Positions 42,542-50,363 of a DNA stretch of 64,000 nucleotides are shown piece after piece. The position numbers and the translations under genes were made by a program. Each line of letters begins with the position of its first letter. The first letter of the stretch is position 1. The notes beneath the pieces were generated by a model, which was not told the origin of the DNA, did not search any database, and worked only from the letters and a program-made list of their open reading frames with translations. Source of the stretch: a virus; the IMG/VR virus record IMGVR_UViG_3300045283_000116, positions 20,693-84,692 of that record, one strand, 5' to 3'.

Positions 42542-43325
42542 AATCCTGGTTGTAGTCCCGACCTACCTGACCGAGCCCGCGGACCTCGAGGTCACGCTGA
42601 AGATGCTCGAGTCCCTACGGGCCACGGAACCCGAAGTCGGAGTCGTGGTCGTCGACGACGGATCGCCCGCCGGGCAGCTCGTCGACGAGATCGAAGCCGC
42701 CAAGTCACGACTGGAGTTTGCCCTTATCCGCCGCCCCGTGAACGAGGGATTCGCCCGTACCGTGAACGTTGGACTGGAGATGGCACGCAACTCGGACCGC
42801 GACGCGATCCTGGTCAACGCCGACATCGAGTTCATCGACCAGAATTGGGCGCAGAAGATGCAGCAATGCCAGCGCTTCGACGGCCAAGGTCCGGCTGCCG
42901 TCGTCGGCGGACTGCTGCTCTACCCCACCGGCCTGATCCAGCACGCCGGGATCTTCTTCAGCCTCCTGCACCGATGTTTCGACCACCGTTACAAGTACGC
43001 GCCGCTCGATCTCCCCGAGGCGCTGGTGGCCGAGTCGTGCCCGGTCACCGGAGCGTTGCAGTTCATCCGCAACGACTGCCTCCAGATCGTCGGCCTCTAC
43101 GACGAGGAGTTCCGGCTCGGCTGGGAGGATGTGGACTATTGCTTGCGCGTGTTCATGGCCGGGGGCGAGTGCGTGTACGACCCGACCGTCCGCGCATTCC
43201 ACTACGAGTCGATGTTCCGCAGCAAGCCGTCCCCGAAGATCCAAGATTGGCAGGCTCGCTCATGGCTGTACCTAGTCCAGAAGTACAAGACCACGAGCTT
43301 CGCCCTGTGGGTGCCCGGCCTGTAA
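42534..43325 (+). CDS. Glycosyltransferase family 2 (rhamnosyltransferase-like)
   Basis: 263 residues, start 8 bases inside the previous gene. VVVPTYLTEPADLE and VVVDDGSPAG form the donor site, VNADIEFID the D-x-D motif, and GWEDVDYCLRVFMAG the conserved ED motif. This is the closest to textbook GT2 enzymes of the cluster. Acceptor unknown. Confidence 0.88.
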   Translation: MSEILVVVPTYLTEPADLEVTLKMLESLRATEPEVGVVVVDDGSPAGQLVDEIEAAKSRLEFALIRRPVNEGFARTVNVGLEMARNSDRDAILVNADIEFIDQNWAQKMQQCQRFDGQGPAAVVGGLLLYPTGLIQHAGIFFSLLHRCFDHRYKYAPLDLPEALVAESCPVTGALQFIRNDCLQIVGLYDEEFRLGWEDVDYCLRVFMAGGECVYDPTVRAFHYESMFRSKPSPKIQDWQARSWLYLVQKYKTTSFALWVPGL

Positions 43326-43333
43326 GGAAGGCC

Positions 43334-43347
43334 GCGACTCCAGTCGC
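43334..43347. promoter_or_regulatory. Perfect dispersed-motif copy in a spacer
   Basis: GCGACTCCAGTCGC: an exact GACTCCAGTC (43336-43345) flanked symmetrically by GC. It lies in the 38-base gap between two glycosyltransferase genes, 16 bases before the next start, a good position for transcription control. Confidence 0.6.
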
Positions 43348-43363
43348 ACTGACGGACGACGTG

Positions 43364-44392
43364 ATGACGGATCAGGTGGCCTTCGTCGGCCTGGGTGCGA
43401 ACGCCGTCTGCTGGTATCGGTGCGTCCTACCGGCAATGGCGATGGCGTCGGACTGGCTGGGCGTCGTCGGCCATCCACCGGAGATGCGCTTCGTCACTGG
43501 CCTCGTCAAGGGGGCCACGGTGCGGCCCGAGTGGGACGACTACAAGCTGGTCGTCGTGCAGCAACCGCGGGGTCGGGGCTGGGCGCGCTGGATTCAGGGC
43601 GCTCGCGAGCGCGGGATCAAGGTGGTCTACGAGATCGACGACTACGTGCACGGCATCGCCCGGATGCAAGACCACGACTACCGTCAGCACTTCGACAAGA
43701 AGGGGCTCGCCGAGATGGAGCTCTGCATGGCGCTGTCCGACGCCATGATCTGCTCGACGGAGTACGTCGCTCGTCGCTACCGCAAGTACAACAAGCACGT
43801 CTACGTCTGCGAGAACGGGATCGACATGTCCCGCTACCAGCTAACGCGGCCCACGCGCAGGACCGTGAACGTCGGCTGGGCCGGGGCGACGGGCCATCAG
43901 CGCTCAGTGCTGGGCTGGCTGGAGGCGGTGGGGCACGTCATGGAGCGCCACGATGACGTGTGCTTCATCAGCATCGGGCAGGCGTTCGCGGACTACTTCG
44001 TGCCGCAGTTCCCGAAGCGGGCGCTCAGCGTGCCGTTCACGCTCGTGGATATCTACCCGGCTGCGATGACCATGTTCGATATCGCCCTGGCTCCGGCCGG
44101 GCCTGGCAATTTCTTCCGGGGAAAGAGCGATTTGCGTTGGCTGGAGGCGGGGGCGCTGGGCATCCCGACCATCGGGTCGCCGATCGTGTACCCCCGCATC
44201 GAGCACGGCATCACCGGATTCAAGGCGGAGTCTCCGGGCGATGTCGAGGGGCTCCTCGAGCTGCTGGTGACCGACCGGGAACTTGCGACTACGGTCGGGG
44301 AGAACGCTCGCCGCTACGTCGTCGAGGAGCGCACCATCGAGGCGATGTCGGCGTCCTGGATCGAGGCGTTCCGGGACATCCTCGACACGTAA
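43364..44392 (+). CDS. Glycosyltransferase family 4-like (GT-B)
   Basis: 342 residues. An N-terminal domain (VAFVGLGANAVCWYRCV) is followed by VYEIDDYVHGI, VCENGIDMSRY and VGWAGATGHQRSV. The C-terminal donor domain ends SDLRWLEAGALGIPTIGSP with the family E. Start ATG chosen over the GTG one codon before. No clear ribosome site; the operator-like motif is directly upstream. Confidence 0.85.
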   Translation: MTDQVAFVGLGANAVCWYRCVLPAMAMASDWLGVVGHPPEMRFVTGLVKGATVRPEWDDYKLVVVQQPRGRGWARWIQGARERGIKVVYEIDDYVHGIARMQDHDYRQHFDKKGLAEMELCMALSDAMICSTEYVARRYRKYNKHVYVCENGIDMSRYQLTRPTRRTVNVGWAGATGHQRSVLGWLEAVGHVMERHDDVCFISIGQAFADYFVPQFPKRALSVPFTLVDIYPAAMTMFDIALAPAGPGNFFRGKSDLRWLEAGALGIPTIGSPIVYPRIEHGITGFKAESPGDVEGLLELLVTDRELATTVGENARRYVVEERTIEAMSASWIEAFRDILDT

Positions 44393-44409
44393 GACCGGAC
44401 TCCCGTCGG

Positions 44410-44504
44410 AGCCTGCGCTACGCTCCGCGCAGGCTGGCTGTGCAACTTGGACCGGAACCCTTCCCGCGAAGTGCGGTGCCGGGGTCGCCGGTCCTTCGCC
44501 TTTT
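44410..44504 (+). terminator. Two hairpins with T tract directly before the sigma-like gene
   Basis: Stem 1 is AGCCTGCGC/GCGCAGGCT (44410-44435). Stem 2 is GGACCGG...CCGGTCC (44449-44494), followed by TTCGCCTTTT. The T tract runs into the ATG at 44505. It looks like an intrinsic terminator ending the glycosyltransferase operon, or an attenuator of the next gene. GACTCCCGTC at 44398 is a one-mismatch dispersed motif. Confidence 0.6.
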
Positions 44505-45104
44505 ATGGCACCCCTACCGGAGCACATAGACGCTGTGATTGGCCGCTACGAAGGGCTGATCTTCCGTCACGCGACACGCATCGAGCACATCGTGGAGATA
44601 GAGCTTGACGACATTCGCGCGATCTACAGGGTCAAGACGTGGTACGCGCTGGAGCGCTTCGACAGCGGGCGCGGTGGCGGACCGGGATGCGCCCGGTCCA
44701 ACGGAGGATGCCGCTGCGCCCGGTGCCGTTTCGTGTTCATGTGCCTCAAGAACATGGAGAAGGATCTGCTCAAACGGGTCCGGCGTCGCGAGGTGTTGCT
44801 GGAGGACGCGGCCCCCAGCTCGCAACCGCAGTCGCGCGATCGTTTCGAGCAGCGCCACGGACTCTCGGTGTCGCACGACGAGGTCTACGGCGAGGTCGAA
44901 GACGACCTGCTGCTGCCGTCGACGCTCTCGCGCGGGGAGCGTGCGACCGTCCTCGCACTCATCGACGGCGCAACGCAGGCGGACATTCGCCGAGCGGCAG
45001 GCTTGTCCCGCGGCGAGATGGACCGGGTGATGATGGGTATTCGGTTGAAGATGGCTGATTGGAAGCCGTCGAGCACCTACGCGCCCGCCCTCGTCGCCGC
45101 CTGA
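44505..45104 (+). CDS. Sigma-like transcription factor
   Basis: 199 residues. The N-terminal part is helical, like sigma region 2, and is interrupted by a Cys/Gly insert (GCARSNGGCRCARC, about residues 62-75) that may bind metal. The C-terminal 70 residues read as region 4: LPSTLSRGERATVLALIDG, QADIRRAAGLSRGEMDRVM. No ribosome site precedes the ATG. It could direct polymerase to the recurring AGTCGTAG elements, which is a hypothesis only. Confidence 0.6.
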   Translation: MAPLPEHIDAVIGRYEGLIFRHATRIEHIVEIELDDIRAIYRVKTWYALERFDSGRGGGPGCARSNGGCRCARCRFVFMCLKNMEKDLLKRVRRREVLLEDAAPSSQPQSRDRFEQRHGLSVSHDEVYGEVEDDLLLPSTLSRGERATVLALIDGATQADIRRAAGLSRGEMDRVMMGIRLKMADWKPSSTYAPALVAA

Positions 45105-45106
45105 AC

Positions 45107-45161
45107 TTCCTTCCACGGTCCTTCCATTCCTTTCCACGGTCCTTCCACGACCTTTCCACGG
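45107..45161. repeat. Five helically phased TTCCAC repeats
   Basis: TTCCA starts at 45111, 45122, 45132, 45143 and 45154, spacing 11, 10, 11, 11 bases; four of five continue as TTCCACG. All lie on one face of the helix, between the sigma-like gene and the 3' end of the integrase. Possible integrase arm sites, attP region or iterons. Confidence 0.7.
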
Positions 45162-45186
45162 CTGGAAACCCTCTCGGCTAAGCTCC

Positions 45187-45202
45187 GACTGGAGTCTAAA
45201 CT
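45187..45202 (+). promoter_or_regulatory. Exact dispersed motif fused to a -10-like TAAACT
   Basis: GACTGGAGTC followed at once by TAAACT, in the short gap between the sigma-like gene and the integrase stop. No rightward gene follows, so if it is a promoter its product would be antisense to the integrase. It may instead be a repressor site near attP. Confidence 0.45.
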
Positions 45203-45226
45203 TCGTGGCGAAAGAGAGAGAGGCGG

Positions 45227-46225
45227 TCATGCCGCCCGCTCCCACTCCGGGACCAGCGCGGCGGAGAACTTGGCCCTGCTGCCGCGCGATGCGTCCTGGA
45301 GGTCTGTGCCCGCAATGCGAGCGTAGGCGAGGGTCTGGTGGACGTTGGTGTGGCCGAGGATGCGGGACACCTTCTCCAGCGGCATCCCGGCGCGCAGTAG
45401 CTCGGTCGCCGCCGTGTGCCGCAGTCGCCGGAAGGACCAGCGCTTGCCGTCCACGTTGTCGAGGAAGTGCCGGAACGAGTCGCGGAGCATCGGCTCGCCC
45501 TTGCGAAAGCGATGGACCCACATCAGGTCGTGATCGCAGTCGAGCGTTGCGCGGAACTCCCACCAGCGCGTCACCGCCGTGTGCATGTGCTCGGTCGTCC
45601 ACGGAACGTTGCGAACGCGGGTGTAGCCGCCCTCGTTCTTCGCCGCGCTGCTGACGCCGAGGAAGTCGTTGAGCGGATGGGCCTGGCGGACGGTGAGCCG
45701 CCCGATTTCCTCCATGCGCAGTCCGCCGTACAGCGCGATCGCGACGACAGCCTCCAACTGGAGTCGGGTGACGTGGCCGTGAAAGTGGCGGTACTGGATG
45801 GTGCCGTTGGCCCAGCGCTTGAGTCGCTGTGGTCCGGCGAACGGGTAGGTGCCCACGCCGCGCCACAGCTCGGCCACTTCCTCCACGGAGTACGGGTTCG
45901 GATTCATCTCACCGCGCGAGCCGCGCGGCAGGGGAACGCGGCGCATCGCTTCCACGGTCGCCGGGTCGACGCGTCCGGTCTCCGCCGCCCATCGCATGAA
46001 CGTCATCAGCATGTTGCGGTGCTTGCGCACCGTGGTCACCGCGAGCCCGCCCGCGACTTGAGTCGCAAGGAAGCCGCGCAGGATGTCGGCGTCGAGGAGA
46101 AGCGGGTCCGCGATCCCGGCGAACTCCATCGCGCCCACGATCACGCGGCGCGTGTCGATGATGCGCCGCGGGCTGATCCCGTTGTAGCGCTGGTACTCCC
46201 TGTCGAAGGTCGCGAGCGCGTTCAT
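45227..46225 (-). CDS. int: Tyrosine recombinase (integrase)
   Basis: 332 residues; the start at 46225 was chosen for its GGAGAA site. A SAM-like core-binding domain (residues 1-100) precedes the catalytic domain. Box I Arg170 is in YGGLRMEEIG, Arg269 in RRLRHTAATEL, His292 in LGHTNVHQ and the nucleophile Tyr301 in TLAYARI. The usual first His of the HxxR box is Arg here (position 266). It presumably integrates the phage; phased repeats beside its 3' end may belong to attP. Confidence 0.9.
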   Translation of the reverse strand: MNALATFDREYQRYNGISPRRIIDTRRVIVGAMEFAGIADPLLLDADILRGFLATQVAGGLAVTTVRKHRNMLMTFMRWAAETGRVDPATVEAMRRVPLPRGSRGEMNPNPYSVEEVAELWRGVGTYPFAGPQRLKRWANGTIQYRHFHGHVTRLQLEAVVAIALYGGLRMEEIGRLTVRQAHPLNDFLGVSSAAKNEGGYTRVRNVPWTTEHMHTAVTRWWEFRATLDCDHDLMWVHRFRKGEPMLRDSFRHFLDNVDGKRWSFRRLRHTAATELLRAGMPLEKVSRILGHTNVHQTLAYARIAGTDLQDASRGSRAKFSAALVPEWERAA

Positions 46226-46377
46226 TTCTCCACGTCCTTGGCGCGCGGGTAGTCGCGTAGGTCGCGGCCCTCGCACTCCGGGCACCCCTCGCGCGGAATC
46301 TCGGGCGGCGAATGCAGGCCCTCGGCGTGCGCGTCGACCATGTCCTCCGCCTCCTCGCGCGTGATGATGTTCCTCAT
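46222..46377 (-). CDS. Small CxxC protein upstream of the integrase
   Basis: 51 residues, GAGGCGG site, ATGA overlap with the integrase start. EGCPECEGRDL forms a single CxxC knuckle. Tight coupling suggests it is made with the integrase and could be an excisionase-like helper, but it lacks an HTH. Confidence 0.55.
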   Translation of the reverse strand: MRNIITREEAEDMVDAHAEGLHSPPEIPREGCPECEGRDLRDYPRAKDVEK

Positions 46378-46538
46378 GCCGCCTCCTCGCTGACTGTCGC
46401 CCGATGCCACTTGCCGCACATCGTGCACTGGTAGGCGCACTGGTCCCTTGCGATTCCAGTCTCGGCCTTGATCTTGGTCGGCCACGCGCGCTTTGGCGCG
46501 CCGTCGCTGCGGAAGTGCTCTCCGAGAATCCGCGTCAT
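46374..46538 (-). CDS. Small CxxC protein
   Basis: 54 residues, ATGA overlap on both sides. It is basic, with a QCAYQCTMCGKWHRA knuckle near the end. It would be easy to miss by length, yet the exact four-base overlaps make it convincing. Function unknown. Confidence 0.6.
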   Translation of the reverse strand: MTRILGEHFRSDGAPKRAWPTKIKAETGIARDQCAYQCTMCGKWHRATVSEEAA

Positions 46539-46786
46539 GCCATCACGTCCACGGGGACCTTGCCGACGAAGGCGTCGGTCAGCGCTTCGCGCGCCGCCTC
46601 GCTGTCGAGGCTGTAGAGCGCGTCGAGCGCCCGCGCGGCCGCGACGATGACGCTGCGGGTCAGCGCCGGGTCGGCGAGCACGCGCGCCACCCGGTTGTAC
46701 GTGTCGTCACCGGGCGGCCCTTCGCTCGGTGGTGTCCACGTCGGGTAGCGATCGGTTCCTCGGTACTGCCGGGTCCATCTAGGCAT
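46535..46786 (-). CDS. Small hypothetical protein
   Basis: 83 residues, four-base overlap downstream. The N-terminus RQYRGTDRYPTWTPP recalls IGTDRYPATVP in the small protein at 63646. The remainder is helical (SVIVAAARALDALYS). No family was recognised. Confidence 0.6.
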   Translation of the reverse strand: MPRWTRQYRGTDRYPTWTPPSEGPPGDDTYNRVARVLADPALTRSVIVAAARALDALYSLDSEAAREALTDAFVGKVPVDVMA

Positions 46787-47090
46787 CCTTGCCCTCCTCG
46801 TGACTCAAATCGAGTGTTTTCTCATCCCAGCCGACCATCGAGATCGTCAGGGTCGCGCCGTCGTCCAGCGTGAGGACCAGCTTGTGCCAGACGGTTCCGT
46901 CCAGTTCGCCGCCGACCGCAGTGATCGTGCGGCCGACGAGCTTGGCCCGCGCGGCATCGCGACCCTCCGCCTCTAGTTCCTCCATCCGCGTGCGGTAGGC
47001 GCGGTGCGCGCGGGTGTTCTGCTCGGCACGCCACGCTTCGACGCGCGTAATCTCGTCGTCGCTCGGCCTAGGGACGGTCGCCATCGTCAT
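46779..47090 (-). CDS. Hypothetical protein
   Basis: 103 residues. A helical Arg/Glu-rich N-terminal half is followed by a beta hairpin region (WHKLVLTLDDGATLTISMVGWD). It overlaps both neighbours. Function unknown. Confidence 0.6.
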   Translation of the reverse strand: MTMATVPRPSDDEITRVEAWRAEQNTRAHRAYRTRMEELEAEGRDAARAKLVGRTITAVGGELDGTVWHKLVLTLDDGATLTISMVGWDEKTLDLSHEEGKDA

Positions 47091-47487
47091 CCTCCTCGTG
47101 CATCGTCTGACTCAAGTCGTGCTCTGCGAGCACCGCGGCCTGGGCCTCCTCGTCGCGCACCGCCTCGTTGAGCTTCTGCTCCACCGCTGCGTGGGCGGCG
47201 AGCGCCGAGGCGTACTCGACGTTGAGCTCCGCCTCGGGCACGTCGGGGAACTCGTGCGCCACGGTCGCGATGACCTGCGTGCGCGGGTAGATCCCGACTA
47301 GGAATCGCATCTGCTGTCCAACGGTGGCTAGCGCCATGAGTGTCTCCGGTACGTCGTCGTAGTTGTCGCCCACCGCGCCGGTCCATCCGGGCGGGGTTAC
47401 GCGCAGTAGGAATGCTGCGGCGAGCAGCGGGGTTGAGAAGCCCTCGCTGACCAGCCGGTCGTCGTAGTTCACGTGCAGGACCATCAT
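47068..47487 (-). CDS. Hypothetical protein
   Basis: 139 residues (Met 1 or Met 2 may be the start). It contains QQMRFLVGIYPRT, similar to a stretch in the protein at 33864-34061, and a long acidic helical end. It overlaps both neighbours, so it is part of the small-gene operon. Confidence 0.6.
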   Translation of the reverse strand: MMVLHVNYDDRLVSEGFSTPLLAAAFLLRVTPPGWTGAVGDNYDDVPETLMALATVGQQMRFLVGIYPRTQVIATVAHEFPDVPEAELNVEYASALAAHAAVEQKLNEAVRDEEAQAAVLAEHDLSQTMHEEDDDGDRP

Positions 47488-47834
47488 CGGCCTCGCCTCT
47501 TTCGTGGTCGGCGGTTTGCTGACGGGCGTGCGCCTACGCGTTTCGGCTTTGCAAAGTCCTCGGTGGCGATGGCCTCGGCGAGCGACTCGAGGTCGATCAT
47601 TCCGACTTCAATCCCAACCTCTTTGCAAAGCACGCGCATCGCGTTCATCGCCATCATGGCCGCGACTTCGGGTCCAACGTCGCCCATGAGTACGCCGCCG
47701 CTGTTGACTTCGAGAACGTCGTCTGCGAACTCGACGCTGATGAGGTAGCGCATGTCCGCGTCGTCTATGCCCAGCGCCTCGGGCAGGGTTTCGCACACGG
47801 CGCGAACGATGCGCGCGGCTTCTTCCTTGGTCAT
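47484..47834 (-). CDS. Hypothetical protein with basic tail
   Basis: 116 residues, ATGA overlap. Mostly helical and acidic, then a very basic C-terminus (RRPRKRRGR) that could bind nucleic acid. No family was recognised. Confidence 0.6.
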   Translation of the reverse strand: MTKEEAARIVRAVCETLPEALGIDDADMRYLISVEFADDVLEVNSGGVLMGDVGPEVAAMMAMNAMRVLCKEVGIEVGMIDLESLAEAIATEDFAKPKRVGARPSANRRPRKRRGR

Positions 47835-48268
47835 CTCAGGTGCTCCTGGATCGGGTTGATGAGCGGGCCGATGGCCTCACCTTCGGGCCATGCGCGCCAC
47901 GCTCCGTGCGAAGCGACTCCGTCGTGGCGTACGAGCCGGGCTTGCCAGACCTCGGCGCGCTCGCGGTCGATCACGCACGCGACGACCATCTCGTGCTCGT
48001 ACATGCCGCCCTCGCCGTGGTTCCACGCTGCGAACGTCCAAGCCACAGACTCGGGTCGCATGATCTCGACGTACGGGAGGATCGCGTGCTCGAGCAGGAT
48101 CATGCGATCCACGCCGGGGTCGAAGAACGCTGGGTCGAGTCCGACGCCGTGAACCCGTCCGTCCACGTTGAAGTGGATCATCGGCAGGATGCCCTTCTCG
48201 TCACGGATCTGCGAGACGAGCATGGACGCTAGGCCCCTCACGGCGTCGGCGAACTCGCGGTAGTTCAC
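47831..48268 (-). CDS. Hypothetical protein
   Basis: 145 residues, ATGA overlap with the downstream gene. Mixed alpha/beta with many Trp/His/Met (WTFAAWNHGEGGMYEHEMV). No motif was recognised. It is the first gene of an overlapping run that leads to the integrase. Confidence 0.6.
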   Translation of the reverse strand: MNYREFADAVRGLASMLVSQIRDEKGILPMIHFNVDGRVHGVGLDPAFFDPGVDRMILLEHAILPYVEIMRPESVAWTFAAWNHGEGGMYEHEMVVACVIDRERAEVWQARLVRHDGVASHGAWRAWPEGEAIGPLINPIQEHLR

Positions 48269-48293
48269 GACTAATTCTTCCGTCCGGGGGCGC

Positions 48294-48806
48294 TCATGGC
48301 GTGTCGCCGGGGTGCCAGCAGCGCAGCGACGCGGAATGAGTGACCGGGCCGCACGCGATGCTCGGCGTGGTCGGCGGCGGTGGCGGCGGCGCGGGCGTCG
48401 TGTCGATTCGACCGTGCGGGTGGGATGGCGTATCCGCGCCTACAGTCGCGAGATAGCGGAACTCCGCGAGCGGGCCACCCGCGGGGCCAAAGCAATACCA
48501 CTGGCTGCTGTAGTGGGCGACCTTGTAAAAGCAGTCCCACCTTCGGCCGACCGCGTACGGATGGAACTCGTCGATGTAGCCCGCGTAGATCGTGTCGCCC
48601 CTGAGCTGCATGGCGTGCAGATGCGACGAGAACTTGTGGAGCAGCGCGCCGGTCTGCGAGCAGTAGATGTGCCCTCGGGCTTGGGTCTTGCCGAACTCGC
48701 CGTGGATGCACGTGCTCCAGCCATACAGGCTCGCGTGCGCCGTTCCTGCAACTGCAAACGCGCCCACTAGCGCGACGATCATCGTGATCTTCTTCGTGTT
48801 CTTCAT
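48294..48806 (-). CDS. Secreted Cys-rich protein
   Basis: 170 residues. A clear signal peptide (MKNTKKITMIVALVGAFAVA then GTAHA). The mature part has six Cys and many aromatics, then a Pro-rich linker (TPAPPPPPPTTP) and a short tail. It shares its leader (AAAGGCAAGGAAG before ATG) with the next upstream gene. It is probably exported from the lysogen or infected cell; target unknown. Confidence 0.7.
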   Translation of the reverse strand: MKNTKKITMIVALVGAFAVAGTAHASLYGWSTCIHGEFGKTQARGHIYCSQTGALLHKFSSHLHAMQLRGDTIYAGYIDEFHPYAVGRRWDCFYKVAHYSSQWYCFGPAGGPLAEFRYLATVGADTPSHPHGRIDTTPAPPPPPPTTPSIACGPVTHSASLRCWHPGDTP

Positions 48807-48831
48807 GCTTCCTTGCCTTTCGTTGGACCGG

Positions 48832-49191
48832 TCAGCCGCCGAGATCGGTCTTCGTCACGTCGATGACGCGACCGTTGCTGTAGGTGATCGTCACGGACTT
48901 GCCGAACAGCCTGCCGCCGTCCTTGACGTTGTAGGACTCGATCGCGGACGAGCCGAGCCCGTCGCTCGCCGAGTCGCTGACGATGTCGGGCTTCGTCGGA
49001 CTCAACGTGTGATGCACGGCACCGCGCGTCATGCCGGTGCGAATGCGGGCGACCTGCGCCGCCGTCGCCGCGCTGCGCTCCTGATCGTGAGCGACCTTTG
49101 CGGCACCCGCGCCGATCAGCGCGGCGCAACCGACGATCAGTAGCACGGCGCCGAGCATAAGCCCGACTGCAATCTTGAAAACAGTTTTCAT
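48832..49191 (-). CDS. Lipoprotein-like BamE/SmpA-type protein
   Basis: 119 residues. The hydrophobic N-terminus ends LLIVGCAAL, a possible lipobox or membrane anchor. IRTGMTRGAVHHTL and VTITYSNGRVIDV fit the small SmpA/BamE-like fold. It is paired with the secreted protein at 48294 through the same ribosome-site leader. It may be a lysogenic conversion or superinfection-exclusion factor (inference). Confidence 0.6.
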   Translation of the reverse strand: MKTVFKIAVGLMLGAVLLIVGCAALIGAGAAKVAHDQERSAATAAQVARIRTGMTRGAVHHTLSPTKPDIVSDSASDGLGSSAIESYNVKDGGRLFGKSVTITYSNGRVIDVTKTDLGG

Positions 49192-49250
49192 TGACTTCCT
49201 TGCCTTTGCTTGCGTCGACGCTCGTGCGCCGACTGGTTGATGGAGAGGCA

Positions 49251-50363
49251 TCAGCGCGTGAACTCAAAAACGCGCTTGGTGAGCTTGAGCGGCAGGTGCT
49301 CGGGACCTTTTACGTAGGGCGCGATCCACACCTGTCGGTGTTCTTTGATCGAGGGGTACCATTGCCGCCTCCAATGCCCGCGCACGAGCCACTTGTGCTT
49401 CCACTCGGGCGACTCGCCCTCCTCGTCGTAGTGACGTTCGCCCTCGCGCCGTAGCGTGATGACGGTCACGTCCTCGGCCGCTTTGACACCGTGGCGCTTG
49501 GCATCGCGCCGGTACGCTCGAGGTAGCCGCTGCTTGGCGTGCATTACCTGCGACCCGAGTCGCCACATTGACTGGACGAGCGCGACCTGAGCCTTCGCGC
49601 GGATTCGCGCCTCGCCCTCGAAGTCGGGCCACGGGTTCGTGCCCCACGTCCACTGGAACGTGTGCACACACGTGAGCTCGGCGAGCGGGCCGAACGCTGT
49701 GCGCGTGTCGAGTCCGCGGCCGTTCGGCAGCTTCATGTCGTCGTCGGCATGGACGTAGAACGTGACCCAGAAGCAGCCCTTGTCCGGGTCCTCGCCGTGG
49801 ATCGGAATCCACGAGATCGCGCGCACGTAGACGACCCACTCGCCGTCGTGCGTCGGGTGGTCGTCGAGTGCGATCGGCCGCGGGAGCCACGCGAAGCCGC
49901 AGAACGTGAACGGGTCGGTCGGCAGCACCGGCTCGGGATCGAAGCTCTCGCGGGCGTAGTCGATCATGTCCGTCACGTCCGCCGAGATGTAGACCGGGTC
50001 GGCCTGCTCGAGCGTGGACTTTTGGATGTAGTACAGGTAGCCCTCCGTGACCTGCGAGATGCCGTGCGACTCGGCGATCAGGCGTATGCCCTCGCGCGTG
50101 CCAAGCGTCTCGATATCCGGGTCAATCGGCGGCGCGTCTTTCGGCCACTGGCCGAGGCCGATCAGGCGATTGAGCGACTCGCGTCCGGTCTCCTCGCCGA
50201 GTTGGCTCGGCGGGTCCTCGCCCTCGACGCTCGCGACGATGTGCCGGAGGTTCATGTCCTCCTCGAACTTGAGCGTGTAGTACATCCCGCGCGGGGTGTT
50301 GAGGAAGCGAAGCTGCTGGACCTGCTGGTGCATCGCATCTTCGTATCGGTGAACTCCAGTCAC
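49251..50363 (-). CDS. Large uncharacterised phage protein
   Basis: 370 residues; its GTG start overlaps the RuvB-like stop. The C-terminal part (VRGHWRRQWYPSIKEHRQVW, then IAPYVKGPEHLPL) is a pattern I associate with unknown proteins of actinobacterial phages and plasmids. The N-terminal part is acidic with several Trp. No catalytic motif was recognised. The codons at its start carry a one-mismatch dispersed motif (50352). Confidence 0.65.
   Translation of the reverse strand: MTGVHRYEDAMHQQVQQLRFLNTPRGMYYTLKFEEDMNLRHIVASVEGEDPPSQLGEETGRESLNRLIGLGQWPKDAPPIDPDIETLGTREGIRLIAESHGISQVTEGYLYYIQKSTLEQADPVYISADVTDMIDYARESFDPEPVLPTDPFTFCGFAWLPRPIALDDHPTHDGEWVVYVRAISWIPIHGEDPDKGCFWVTFYVHADDDMKLPNGRGLDTRTAFGPLAELTCVHTFQWTWGTNPWPDFEGEARIRAKAQVALVQSMWRLGSQVMHAKQRLPRAYRRDAKRHGVKAAEDVTVITLRREGERHYDEEGESPEWKHKWLVRGHWRRQWYPSIKEHRQVWIAPYVKGPEHLPLKLTKRVFEFTR

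Noticed and set aside
45107-45161. DnaA boxes in the TTCCAC repeat cluster
   Set aside because: Best alignment to TTATCCACA is only 5-6 of 9 positions, so a DnaA origin is not supported.
45205-45654. Plus-strand open frame after the TAAACT element
   Set aside because: It is antisense to the integrase, Arg/Pro/Ser-rich and lacks a domain; more likely a shadow frame.
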